A stretch of 64,000 nt of DNA. Origin: Rapana venosa. Taxonomy: Eukaryota > Mollusca > Gastropoda > Neogastropoda > Muricidae. Shown in pieces: positions 12,801-24,800 of the stretch; positions within the stretch are counted from its first letter, which is position 1, and each line of letters opens with the position of its first letter. Both the position numbers and the translations under genes were made by a program. The stretch spans positions 9,728,164-9,792,163 of the forward strand of contig CM054153.1 in the NCBI GenBank assembly GCA_028751875.1, given 5' to 3'. A model generated the notes under the pieces. That model saw nothing but the letters and a program-made list of their open reading frames with translations, made no database searches and had not been told where the DNA came from.

Positions 12801-15800
12801 AGCCTCTCACCTTGCTGTTGCCCCCAGCATCAATGGTTTAATCAAGAACTGTGATAAACCCCAGGCGCTGAAGCCTCCTTCAGCCTGGGGAAACAATATC
12901 TTGGCTTCTTTAGTCACTTCAGTCTTGAGAGGATCAGCAGTACAATCCATGCAGGGCATTTGATTGAAGGGAAACTACTCAAGTATCTGGGAACTATTTT
13001 TGATCACAACTTAAACTGGGATGCTAACACTGACACTATTGTCATAAAGGGACAACAACGTATGTATTTTCTAAGGAAGCTTAACTCATTTTTTGTTAAC
13101 AAAAAGATTCTTTCTTTGTTCTACAAGTCCCACATAGAGAGTGTTCTAAGTTTTGCTTCCATCTGTTGGTACAACAACCTTAGTGTTAAAAACAAGAATA
13201 GTCTTCAGAGAATTGTTAGAATCTGCTCAAAAATAATTGGAGAAGAACAAAGAGATCTCAAGCCGTACTGCTATCAGCAGCTCATGCGCAAAGCAACTGC
13301 AATCTTGGCTGATCCTTCCCATGCTATGTCTTTGGAATTTCAGTTACTGCCTTCAGGACGCCGCTTTTGGTGCTCCAACAGTAAAACAAACTCTTTTGTT
13401 CCAGTAGTCATTCGAATTCTAAATTCAAAACAGCACTGACCAAACAGTTTTGCATTCTCTGATATACCCCCCTGATTGTCAAGTGTGTGTGTGCGTGTGG
13501 TAATGAAAATATGTACTCCTGTATCTTGCTTTTGGCTTTCAAGAATTTCTAAATTTTGTGTGTGTGTGTGTGTGTGTGTATGTGTAAGTTTTATGTCTTT
13601 ACTAGACAATGGTCATTATGGTGCGCGGGTGCACGTGTGTGTGTATGTGTGTGTTTTCTAGTCAATAGTCTTTGTAAAATTATGTTCATATATTGGTGTG
13701 TGTGTGTATGGGTGCGCGCGCGTGTGTGAGTGCGCGCGTGCGTGCAAGTGTTTAAAAAAAAAGTTTATGTCTTTTCCAATCAATGGTTTTTTACAACATT
13801 GTATTCCTACTTTTATTGTGTGTGTGTGTGGTGTGTGTGTGTACGCGGTGTGTGTGTGTGCGCGCACCTGAGTTTGTGTATAATTTTTTTTAAGCTATCT
13901 TGGAATGATTATATCAATCTGAAATGTATTTTTCTTGTGTCTTGTTAGATAATTATAGGTATCAATGTGCCTGTCAGTATTGTTAATTGCCCTTCATGGG
14001 ATGATTAAAGTGTTCTTGACTTGAGACCAACTGTCCCGGTTCGCATACTTCTGCACGTATTCAATGCATAACTCAGTGCTATTTCTTTCTCTGTGTGTCT
14101 GGTTGCTAGTGTCTTTCTGTGTTCACATTCGCATTTTTTTTCTTCACATACGTGGTGAACTCCAGCTTAGTGGCATACACATTCCCTTTTCTCTGCAATT
14201 TTGCCTGCAGGTTAGTTCTCATGAAGTTCCTGGTCATGAGTTAGGGTTTGGTTCATCAGCTGAGTAGCAACAGCTTTGAATAGGAGGAGATCTTGACTTG
14301 AGGAGGAGGAGGAGGAGATTCAGTCTTCGGCTGAAGTTCATTGGTCGCTGTTCCAGCTGGGCTGTTGGGCGCTGCATGGCGTTGTGTCTCTATTTTGGAG
14401 AGCAGGGGGGAGCAGTACCTTGGAGTAGTTCAGGCTCCTGTGAACCCGGTCTTCGTTCTTCGTTGTTGCATTGTGTCTGTCCTGTCAACGTCTTCCTTGG
14501 GGTGCAGGAGTTCACCGTACTTCCTGTGGTGTTGTGTCTCTTCTTGGAGAGCAGAGGGGAGCAGTCATCTTTGAAGAAGTTCAGGTTCCCGACCGGTCTA
14601 CGTTCTTCGTTGTGCTGTCCGTTTTGTCAACGTCTTTCCTGGGGTGCAGGAGTGCACCTTGTTCTTTCTCAGTGACAGGTTCCTGTGGATGCCTCCAGCG
14701 GTGGAGTCGTGCCTGGAGAGGGTGCAGCCTGGTGTGCCCTGAAGAGTCGCCAACGGCTTGTCCTTGACCCTCTGTCTCTTTATCCCCAGCATCCACCTTT
14801 TTCCCCATGACCCATTTCCCTTCTCCCTGCTGCTCTGTCCACCCGTAACCCTCCTTGAGGACTTAAGCCTGTGATGGTGACCGTGCATGGAAACCCGAGA
14901 TGCAACTGTGAGGAAGTGGGAGGGGAACATTCCTCAAGCGGGTTTCAGAACTGTGCAGAAGAGGGGAGGGGATTACTAAGTTAGGCTTTAGAGTGTGACT
15001 AAAAGTTGAATCTTTGTGTGTGTGAAAGTGGATTTAAGTATTTGTCTGATGTGATTGTTTTTTGATTTTTGGAAAGTAAAGTCTGGAACTTTTTCTTCGG
15101 TGTTCTGTGTTTGGTGTTGTCAGGAAGATAGATAGAGGGCATGGGTGGGGGTTTAGCCACAATCCCTTATGGAGCGTGATACCAATCATTTCTCTTTTTG
15201 GACAAGTTTTTCCCCTTTAACTGTTGATTGATAGAAAATGTGACGCGCTACAATGGCACATCCCAAAAAGTCGGAGTGAGAGTTTTCGCCTGCAGGCCGA
15301 AAAGGCTGCCTGACCTAGTTTTTAGTGATTTTCATGTTTTTGCAGTTTTGGTTTCTTTAAACATCTAAAAATCATATTCCAAAGTATCAGACTCCAAATC
15401 AGTTCATAAAGGAGTTTAATTTATTATTTTATAGACATACTGTACCAAAATCCGACTCTTAAACGTTGAAATTAGACAGATATTGCAGCCTTTGTTTCAT
15501 GGCGCAACCCACTGTTCCACCTACAACATGACACATGGTTGGAAAGCTCTGTTTCCCGCCTTAAAGATTGTGGAAATTTCCAGCCAGTCTACCGTAGTCC
15601 CATAGCGTAATCTGCTTCTAAATTTAGTACACAAACTCAAGCGAAATGACCAATGAGAAGGCAGAATGTCCTCTATGAACATAGCAACAGGCATCTGGTT
15701 CGTCGCGTCAAATCAAGGGAAGTAAATCCAACAGGTTTTTTTCACATCAACAAGACTGGCAGGGATCGGCGATCGAGAAACCATGGAAGCTGAAAAGAAG

Positions 15801-18800
15801 GCAGATCGTATAAAAGACCTTTAAAATGAAAGCATAGTTGCTGGTATGCCACCAAGGGATGAAATAAAAGATTTAATCACCGAGTATTTCGCCAGTGAAG
15901 GCGAAGAAATTGACATAGACAGCAGCGATGACAAGGAGACGGACGACCAGCTGGGAACTTTTGAAAAACGACTAGGCCTACAAAGTGTCTGATGAAACTC
16001 TTGACAAAGACGAAATAATTTTGAAAGCTTTTTCTATACATTTTTTGTGATATTAACTGTCAGACATTCAATAGTTGTACTGAAAATAAGGCTTTCCTTA
16101 GCCTTCTCAGCTCAAACAAAATACAACTTGTAATTGGGGCATTTTGTTTCATTTTTCATATTAACACGATTTGGCCTACTTTCGCTTGAAATTAATGTCA
16201 TAAAAAATATAAAATCAAGTAAAATAGGAAACATTCTTTCAAACTTATGTTTGGAGATCATAGAAGAGTGCCAGCTTAATCTTTTCTCCAAGTTTCATTT
16301 AATTTAAAGCCCTGTTGCTAAGGCCTTTCTATCAAAACACTTGTACACAGTTGAAGAAACTTCAGATGCCATTTTCTCAAAATGGCCGCCTGACCACCCT
16401 GTCACTTTAAACTAATACAACTTTGCTTTTAGTCAACCTACAACAAAAACAAATACATCATTATAAAGCTTAATGATTGAAGTTTCTCACTGTATCAAAA
16501 TCTGAAAAATGTTAAAAAGGTACTTGATGTACCTTTTGTGGGAGAACATCACAAATGGTAATTTTTTTTAAATGTTGTGAACTGTCAGTAGTAGGTACAA
16601 TTTTCTCGAGAAAGGTGCCAGCACAAAAGAAGCTCCTTAATTTTTCTGTCAATATGGCAACACTTCAACATTGACTCCTGAGACTTAAGAAACTTTACTC
16701 TGTGTGTGTGTGCACATATGTATGTGCGTTTGTGTGTGTGTGTAAGTATGTGAGTGTGTATGTGTGCATGTGTTTGTGTGTGTGTGTCTGAGCGTGTGTG
16801 TGCATGCATGCGTGAATGCATGTGTTAGCTGGCAGATATTTACACCCATTCTTTCCAATATACACTGTCCAATACATGCTCACATTGAACACATACAAGC
16901 TTACCTGTGCCCACCCACACACTCCTCCCCACAAAATGCACACACACACACACATGCACGTACACACATACACACACGCACGCATGCAACCATGCATATA
17001 AACATCCCCCCTTCCCAACACATACATACACACACACTCACATACACACACTCACACACACACTCACATACTTACACAAACACACACACACACTCACTCA
17101 CATACACACACACACACGCACACACACACTCACATACTTACACAAACACACACTCACATACTTACACACTCACATACACACACTCACATACTTACACACA
17201 CACACACACACACAGAGAACCAACCGTTGTCCTCTCCATTGGGGAACTTGTTGGGCAGATCTCTCAACACCTGAGCGGCCTCATCAGGAGAACACTTGGC
17301 CTTGATGGCATTCATCAGCTGGTGCGCTGCCATCGTGCCGGGCAGTGAACCTGTCAACCGTGTGTACAGACGTTATTTTTGCCTTAGCCTACAAGCGTGA
17401 TCTCATCACTGCGTAGTTGCACAATAGAAAAACTGAAAATCTTATCTCAATAAAAAAAGAGAGAGAGGGAGAGAGAAGAAGATATTATTTTTTATCCTTC
17501 TTGTCAAGGCTGTATACAGACATTATTGCATTCACACTGTTACACAGACATTCTCACTGTTATTCATAAATGTTCTGACTGTAACACTCCACTCTTTCTT
17601 CTTCTTCTTCCTTTTTTGTCATGTTTCTCCCAGGGGAGGTTTGACATTGATGAGCCTTCTCCATCTCTCTCTGTTTTGAGCTTCCTCTTTATCTATGCCC
17701 CTTTCTCTAAGATCATCTGCAATACAGGCAGCCCAGGTTTTGCTAGGTCTTCCCTTTGGTCTCTTTCCATCCACTATGAAGTTCATTGCTCTTTTTATGA
17801 TGTGGTGGTCTGCCTTCCGTTAACATGCCCAAACCAGTGCAGTCTATTGCTACTAGCTACTGACTTCAGATCATCAACTTTGCACTTTCTCCATAGTTCT
17901 TTATTCGTGATCCTGTCTTCCCATTTGATCTTTGTCATGTAGCGTAGCATTCGGTTTTCACAGCTCTTCATTCGACGGTTTTTGTGAAAACCCACGTCTC
18001 CGAACCATACAGGAGAACAGGTCTAATGCAGGCCTTATATATCAGACAGCGTCTCTCCAGTGGGATTTTCTGATTTTCAAGCAGACTTGCCAATTCTTTC
18101 CATTTCTTCCACTCACAATCCTGGTTCTGACAGCTAACGCAGGTTTTGCTTCGCAGCTCATCATCTCTCCCAGGTAGCAGAATTCGTCTACCACTTCTTT
18201 CTTCCCTTGTTCAAATTCTAGTTCCTTCTTTCCTGCATTGGTTTTGTCTTCACCCTTCTTACTCACACAACTGGGGCAGACAAATACTCCATCCTCCCTC
18301 TTCAGACTTTTGAGCTTTGATCATCTTTTGTGACACCAATATTGACAGTTGGAGCATTTGATCAAATTGTTCCCTACACCTTTGTGGCAGACACCACACG
18401 GGTATTTGCCTTGCTCTCTATGTATTCTGCGGTCTTTTCCAACTGTCAATTGCTGTGGTCTTGTCAACATTTACCTTCATTCCTCTGCGTTCTAATCTCT
18501 GTTTCCAATTGCCAAATCTTTTAGTAGCGTCATCACTGTTCTCAGCTACCAGTACTAAGTCATCAGCATACAGCAGTTCCCAGATCTCTTCTGGCCTCTC
18601 CACTTCCTTGGATATTTCATTCATCACGAGGATAAGGAGCAGAGGGCTCAATGCTGATCCTTAGTGCACTCCTACTTTTATCTCAAATCTTTCTGACGTC
18701 CCAATTATAGTTTTCACTTTTGATCTGAAGTTCTTGTACAAAGTCATAACCATTGAGATGGTGTGCTCCGGTACACATTGTTTACTGAAGGCCCATTGGA

Positions 18801-21800
18801 CTGCCTGTCTGGGTACTCTATCAAAAGCTTTTTCCAGGTCAACAAAGATGTGCTTAAAGTTCTTTTTCTTCCCCATATACTTTTCCTGCAGTTGTTTCAC
18901 TATAAATATTGCATCTATGGTTGATTTGCCAGCCTGGAATCCAAACTGTTTTTCATCAATACTGCACAGGCTCTTCAGTCTTCTTTCCAATACTTTTCCC
19001 CAGAGCTTCATGCCATGTTCCAGCAGCCTGATTCCTCTGTATTTTCCACATACTAGTGCATCTCCTTTACCCTTGAAAATGGGAACAGTAATACTGTCTT
19101 CCCATTCTTCGGGCATTTGTTCTGTTCGCTTTATCTTCTGACATATTTTCTTAAGTTGTTGTACTCCTTCCTCTCCTGCTGCTTGTATCTTTTTTGTCAC
19201 CACTCCTGATGGCCCTGTGGCTTTTCTCTTTTTCATAGTTCGAATTGCTCTTCTGATTTCATCTTCAGTCACTTCTTGTACAGGTCCTTCAACTTTCTCT
19301 ACTTCCTCGATTGCGTGAGGATTCTCAATATTTAGCAGGTCATGAAAGTAATCCTTCCACCTCTGCAGAATATTTTGATTCTCAATCACGATATTTCCAG
19401 ACTCATTTTTTTACAAATTTTGCTACATTGATGTCTTTCCGTTTGTCCTCATCTGCCGTACAATTCGAAACATCTTAAGCTGACCTTCAGTTGTATCAAG
19501 TCCAACACACCATTCGTTCCACACTTTTTCGTTAGCTTGGGCTACAGCTTTTGTGGCTTCTTTTGATTTCCTCCTGTATATCTCTCTGTCCTCAAACATC
19601 TTTGTTTGCTGCCACTTCCTAAATGCTTTCTTCTTCTCTTGGATTGCTACTTTCACTGCATCGCACCACCACCATGTTTCTCTCTGGCGATGTCTTCTTC
19701 CTTTGGTCGCTCCACACGTTTCTTTTGCTGCTTCCAAGAGGATTTCTTTCAATTGGCTCCAATCATGGTCTTGTCCAGCCGCTTTTTCTCTCACTTTTTG
19801 CTCATATTCCAAGGCTATGTTCTTGTCTTCGAACCTCGTAATTTTCAGTTTCTTCTCGATTGCTTTCTTCCTTGGTCTTGTCAAATCTTTTATTTGAAAA
19901 TCTGCGCACAACAATCTGTGCTGGCATTCTTCCCCTGGAATAACTGTACAGTTAGTCGCCATTGCAGCATCTCCCTTGAAGAGAAGGAAGTCAATCTGAG
20001 TTTCCGCTTCACCACTTTTGAAGGTGATGTAGTGCTCTTGTCTTTTCTTGAAGAACGTATTCAAGATTCGTAAGCTATTCTGTTGGCATAGCTGAAGAAT
20101 TGTTTCTCCTTTTTGATTTTGATCTCCAAAGTTGTACCTGCCCATAACATCTTCATATCCAGTTCTGTCCTTGCCAACGTGTCCATTCATATTTCCTGCT
20201 ACAACAACAATGTCTTTTCCTGGTATTTCAGCCAGTTTCTCGCCTAGTTTTTCCCAGAAGTCAGCTTTCTCTTCTTGGGGTCTACCCACCTGCAGTGCAT
20301 AAGCAGAGATCACGTGCAGGATCTTTTTTCCACAAACTATTTTCATGTTCATTGAGCTACCGCTCCATCTTTCTATTTCAACATCATTTTCAAGCCAGTT
20401 TTCATGGACAAGTAGGCCGACTCCATGTTCGTTCTCTTTTCCTCCACTCCACCAAAGTTTGTACCTGTCCTCACCAACTCCTAACATTCAACATCCTTCT
20501 CCTGTGTATCAAACTTCCTGTATTGCACAAATATCTATTTTTCTTCATTTGAGCATCTCAATCACTTCCAACGATCTTCTGCGAAGTGACCCAACATTTG
20601 CTGATCCAGTTTTTATCTTTGGTTTGTAAAAGCACTGCACTCTTTAAAGAAGATATATGATGGTATCTCAAAACAACAAAAAATACCCCATGGAAGGCAA
20701 GACAGGCAAATAACATTGCAGTAGAGACATACTGCACCCCTTCAAATGTTTACAATCACACTGTACTAACCAATCTAAAATAAGTATAGAGGAATCGTAT
20801 TTATGGTAAAAATGAAAGAAAGAAAGAGGGGAAACAAAAAAGACACAAAAAAAGAAGTCAGGACTTTATCATAAAAGAGCTGACGAAAGGACAGGGAAGG
20901 CAGAAAATAAAACAGAAAACGAGATAAAAACAGGAAGAAAGGGCAACAAGACCAAATAAAAAGCGACAGAAGAAGAAGAGATCTACGTAACACAACTTCT
21001 ACAAAGTGAGATACAATCTGATACAATCTGTACCCAAACAACCCTTGGCAATACTGTGAGAGGTAAGTATAATTCAAAATACTTCAAAGCACACACGACC
21101 CATTCAGCTATAAGACACCTCACTACAGACTGCATCAGCATGCTTGCTATGCTGACCAGCAACACACACACACACACACACACACACCAACACACACACC
21201 ACACAACACACACACACACACAAACACAACACAACACACACACACACACACACAATAACTAGCAGCAGTGGTTACCTGCTCCTTCCTGTTCGTACTTGTA
21301 CACAGGCTGGGGTTTCTCGGGGACGAATTTGGCAAAGGACTCCGGCACACTCTCGCTTATCCTCTGATGGTAGGAAAACCTGCCAAACGAAATTATCTTC
21401 ATCAGTGATTATGCTATGCTGGGATAAAACTCACATGAGTACCTATCTTTGTTTCTGTTTATTTCTAATTCTTGCATAAATTGTTTTGTCATTGTGTTGT
21501 ATTTTGCTCTGTGTAAGAATCATAAGTAAATTGGAGCAATGACGTTATTTCACACCATAATTAACTTTGTTTTTAACGCAGCGTACACTAATAAGGGGAC
21601 GGGGTAGCTCAGTGGTCGGAGCACTCACTTTCCCCCAGCCAAGTTAAGCAGCGTCGAGCATGGTTACCATTTGGATGGGTGACCGTTTGCGCGCCTTGGC
21701 TTCAGTACAGTTCCCCCAGTTCACCCAGCTGTAAATGGGTAAGTATGTTCTTTCGAGCCAGAAGGCCCATAGAGCCGGAGCTTATCCCGGTTTCTGTAGC

Positions 21801-24800
21801 GTTAAGCGAACTGATGGTTTTTCACCACCCCTGTGACAGGACGCTAGTCTGTCGCCAGATACTTCCCCAGCAGAGCTGGTACCCACTTGTACACCTGGTG
21901 AGTGAGGAAAATAGGAGTAAAGTGTCTTTCCCAAAGACACAACACCAAGCCAAGCAGGGATCGAACCCGCACTCTGTGATCACGAGTTGACCGCCTAAAC
22001 CACTTGACACGGTGCATCCTTGTAAATGGGTACCTGCCCTCTTTAGGTCAGTGAGGGTAAAGCAGCGAGGGAGAGGAGATGGCGCTCCCTCAATATGCTG
22101 CCCTAGAGAAGTGAGTCTCTGATGCCCTTGCTCCCTTGACCATAAGGTGAATTGGACGTTCCATTACCTTTTAATACACTAATATCATTTATTTGTCTAT
22201 TATTCACTTTGAGGAACAGACTAAATCAATGCAACAACAATGTACAACTTTAAAGTCACATGGAGGGACCGTGGTCGAGTTTTTAATGGCGGTCAACTCG
22301 TGATTCCAGAGGTCGCGGGTTCTATCCCCCCTCGGCTCGGTGTTGTGTCCTTGGGAAAGACACTTTACTCCTATTTTCCTCACTCCACCCAGGTGTACAA
22401 GTGGGTACCAGCTCTGCTGGGGAAGTATCTGGCGACAGACTAGCGTCCTGTCACAGGGGTGGTGAAAAACCATCAGTTCGCTTAACGCTACAGAAACCGG
22501 GATAAGCTCCGGCTCTATGGGCCTTCTGGCTCGGAAGAACATACTACTACTTTTTTTTAAAGTACACATACAACAGGCTGTCTTTCACCCACACAATGCC
22601 AAAGTTTCATAAGGAATGGGCTTTTAACCCTCTTGTTATTGGATTCTACAGAGCTAAACTGCCTGTAGATTTTGAATTCTTTGAAGGTTTTCTACCCCCA
22701 AATGACTTACTTTACTCCCAAGACAATTGTGTGTGTGCATGACAAGCTATCAAGCTGAAATTTTGTCACAAGCTAGATATGTCTTTGTGCTTGCAAGTTT
22801 CTGTGTCATTGTCACCTTTTGTCACCAATCACAGGTAAAAGTATGGTATATACGATAAAACAGAAAATCCTGCATGGATTTGACAAGAGTTCATGCATGC
22901 GTTTAATATCGAACTCACTTAACAATTATCGTTCAAATTTTTCTACTTCCAAGACAATAACATTCAATTCATCCTCTCGCAAATCAGATTAATTGTCTGC
23001 TACCAAAGAAGACGCCATTTTTTTCACCATGCTGCTACGATTGAAAAGCATTCCGGTCGCTGGCTGTTATTTCTTCCCTCCCTCCCCACTACACGTATGT
23101 TGGTGGTCTAAATTTATCACTGGCACCCTCTGAAACCCTCGCAGTTATTTCTTCCTTCCCTCCCCAATACACGCATGTTAGTGGTCTAAATTTATCAATG
23201 GCACTCTCTAAAACTCTCCCTGCATCGCCCCACCAATTTTCAGACACATTGTGTGAAAACCACAAGATCTGTGTGTGATGGAAAAGTACTGCCCACGTGG
23301 GCAGCACCAACTGTCAGCTGCGTCGTATTGGAATCTAGCGGCGGCTGCCGTTACTGTCGGCTGCGGCCGTAACGTGCTTAAGCTTCGGCACTCCTCTCCT
23401 TTACTGTGACGTGCCGAAGCTTAAGAATCGGCAGACTTACAAATTTTTTTAAAAACACAAAGTGATGGTTAACTCAAGGGAAAGTACTCTGGCCTGTAGG
23501 GCAATCATTTTTCTAAACACGGTTGCTTTCCTTGACCATAAGCTTGCCTAGTTTTTGTCTGTTGGCCTTTGTTTGACATGTCAACAAGTGATATCTTTGG
23601 GATTTCAGGCACACCAGTGTTATGATTCTTTAAAAAAAAAAATCTGTTGTACAAAAATTGACATCACATGGATTCAGCCAGCTTCAGGGAACTTTACTTG
23701 GTGAGAAATCATCACATTGCTTCAAAGGGACTAGTTGATGAATAGTTAAGGCCATTTAAGATACCAGCCCTAATTTTCAAAACTTTTTATTTTTCAGCAT
23801 CCAGTGACATATTTTGAAAATTGTAAAAAAAATAAATACAGTAATCTATTAAAAAACTGTGAACCAATCTCATAAGACATTATAAACTTTTCAATGATGT
23901 ATAATGTGTATGTCATTATTATGTTGGATAAGTCTGCTGAATTTTTCAAATATAGCCAAAATCATGCGTCACCACAAAATGGCGGGATCCATTTCACTGC
24001 GACTCCAATGAATTAAACAAAAAAAGAGATGATGATTTTACTACGATGACCCAGTGCACACTGCACTCAGCTGCTGCAGAGCTGGTCCACAGAGACTGTG
24101 GTGCAGCTGCATTTCATGAGGTAGCAGGTAGGAAAAGAATGGAAGGGGGGGTGGGGGTGAAGAGTGCAATGCACAATGTGTGGAAATCTTTACCTCATGC
24201 ATTTGAGCAGCACTTCATGCACAAAGAAGGCTTTAGGAAGTGCCACGTCCATGTCCACCACTTCAGACCAGTCATCCCAACTCCAGCGGTACTGGAAGTT
24301 ACTCAGGTGGTACGAGAACCAGTTCACAAACCTTGGGGCAAGAAAACAAACACCAGAAAACATGACTGAAAAAATCGATGAATCTTTAGGAAAAAATGGA
24401 ATCAAACAAAAAAAGAATAAGACGGAATCAGTTAATGAATCTTCAAGAACAACATAAGAGTGATTTAAACAAATAACTATATTTTAAAAAAAGGGTAAAC
24501 AAATGCATTTCTTTCTCTGAGCTGCAAAATACAGAAGCAGCACACATTCTTTACAAACCTACAGAAAACAAAATGGAACAGACAAACAGACAGAGCGGAG
24601 TGTCTCACCTTTCAATGCAGATGGTGTGCATGTGGGTGATCCTCTCAAACAGCAACTCCGAGGCTTGAGCCAACTGAGGGAGGGTTAAGGAAAAATGCCT
24701 CGTCACAACACCTCATTACTAGCTATACTTTCTTTTGTGTTGGTATTAGTCATGAGGTCATCACACATAATACACACAAGAAAATATTGAACTGACATAA

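Larger units (their letters stand above)
17594..20625 (-). mobile_element. RTE-like LINE, near full length, decayed
   Basis: The element reads from about 20625 down. The 5' part carries [14 protein letters not shown] and [11 protein letters not shown] with stop codons, then an endonuclease plus linker frame (20487-19423; [22 protein letters not shown]). The reverse transcriptase (19389-18661) contains [10 protein letters not shown] and [15 protein letters not shown] (motif A), and the next frame has [12 protein letters not shown] (YADD near 18559-18570). The C-terminal segment (18266-17619) includes [19 protein letters not shown] and RLHWFGHV and ends in GET-stop. After the stop comes AAAAAAGG(AAG)n, a simple 3' tail typical of RTE elements. 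Confidence 0.88.

Noticed and set aside
14298..14767. Overlapping plus-strand frames of 77-125 codons
   Set aside because: They lie over a 150-bp tandem duplication, show no conserved protein features and have no splice context.
16764..17348. A 194-codon plus-strand open frame made of His/Thr repeats
   Set aside because: It is a translation of the CA microsatellite and overlaps NCBP1 exon 16 on the other strand.
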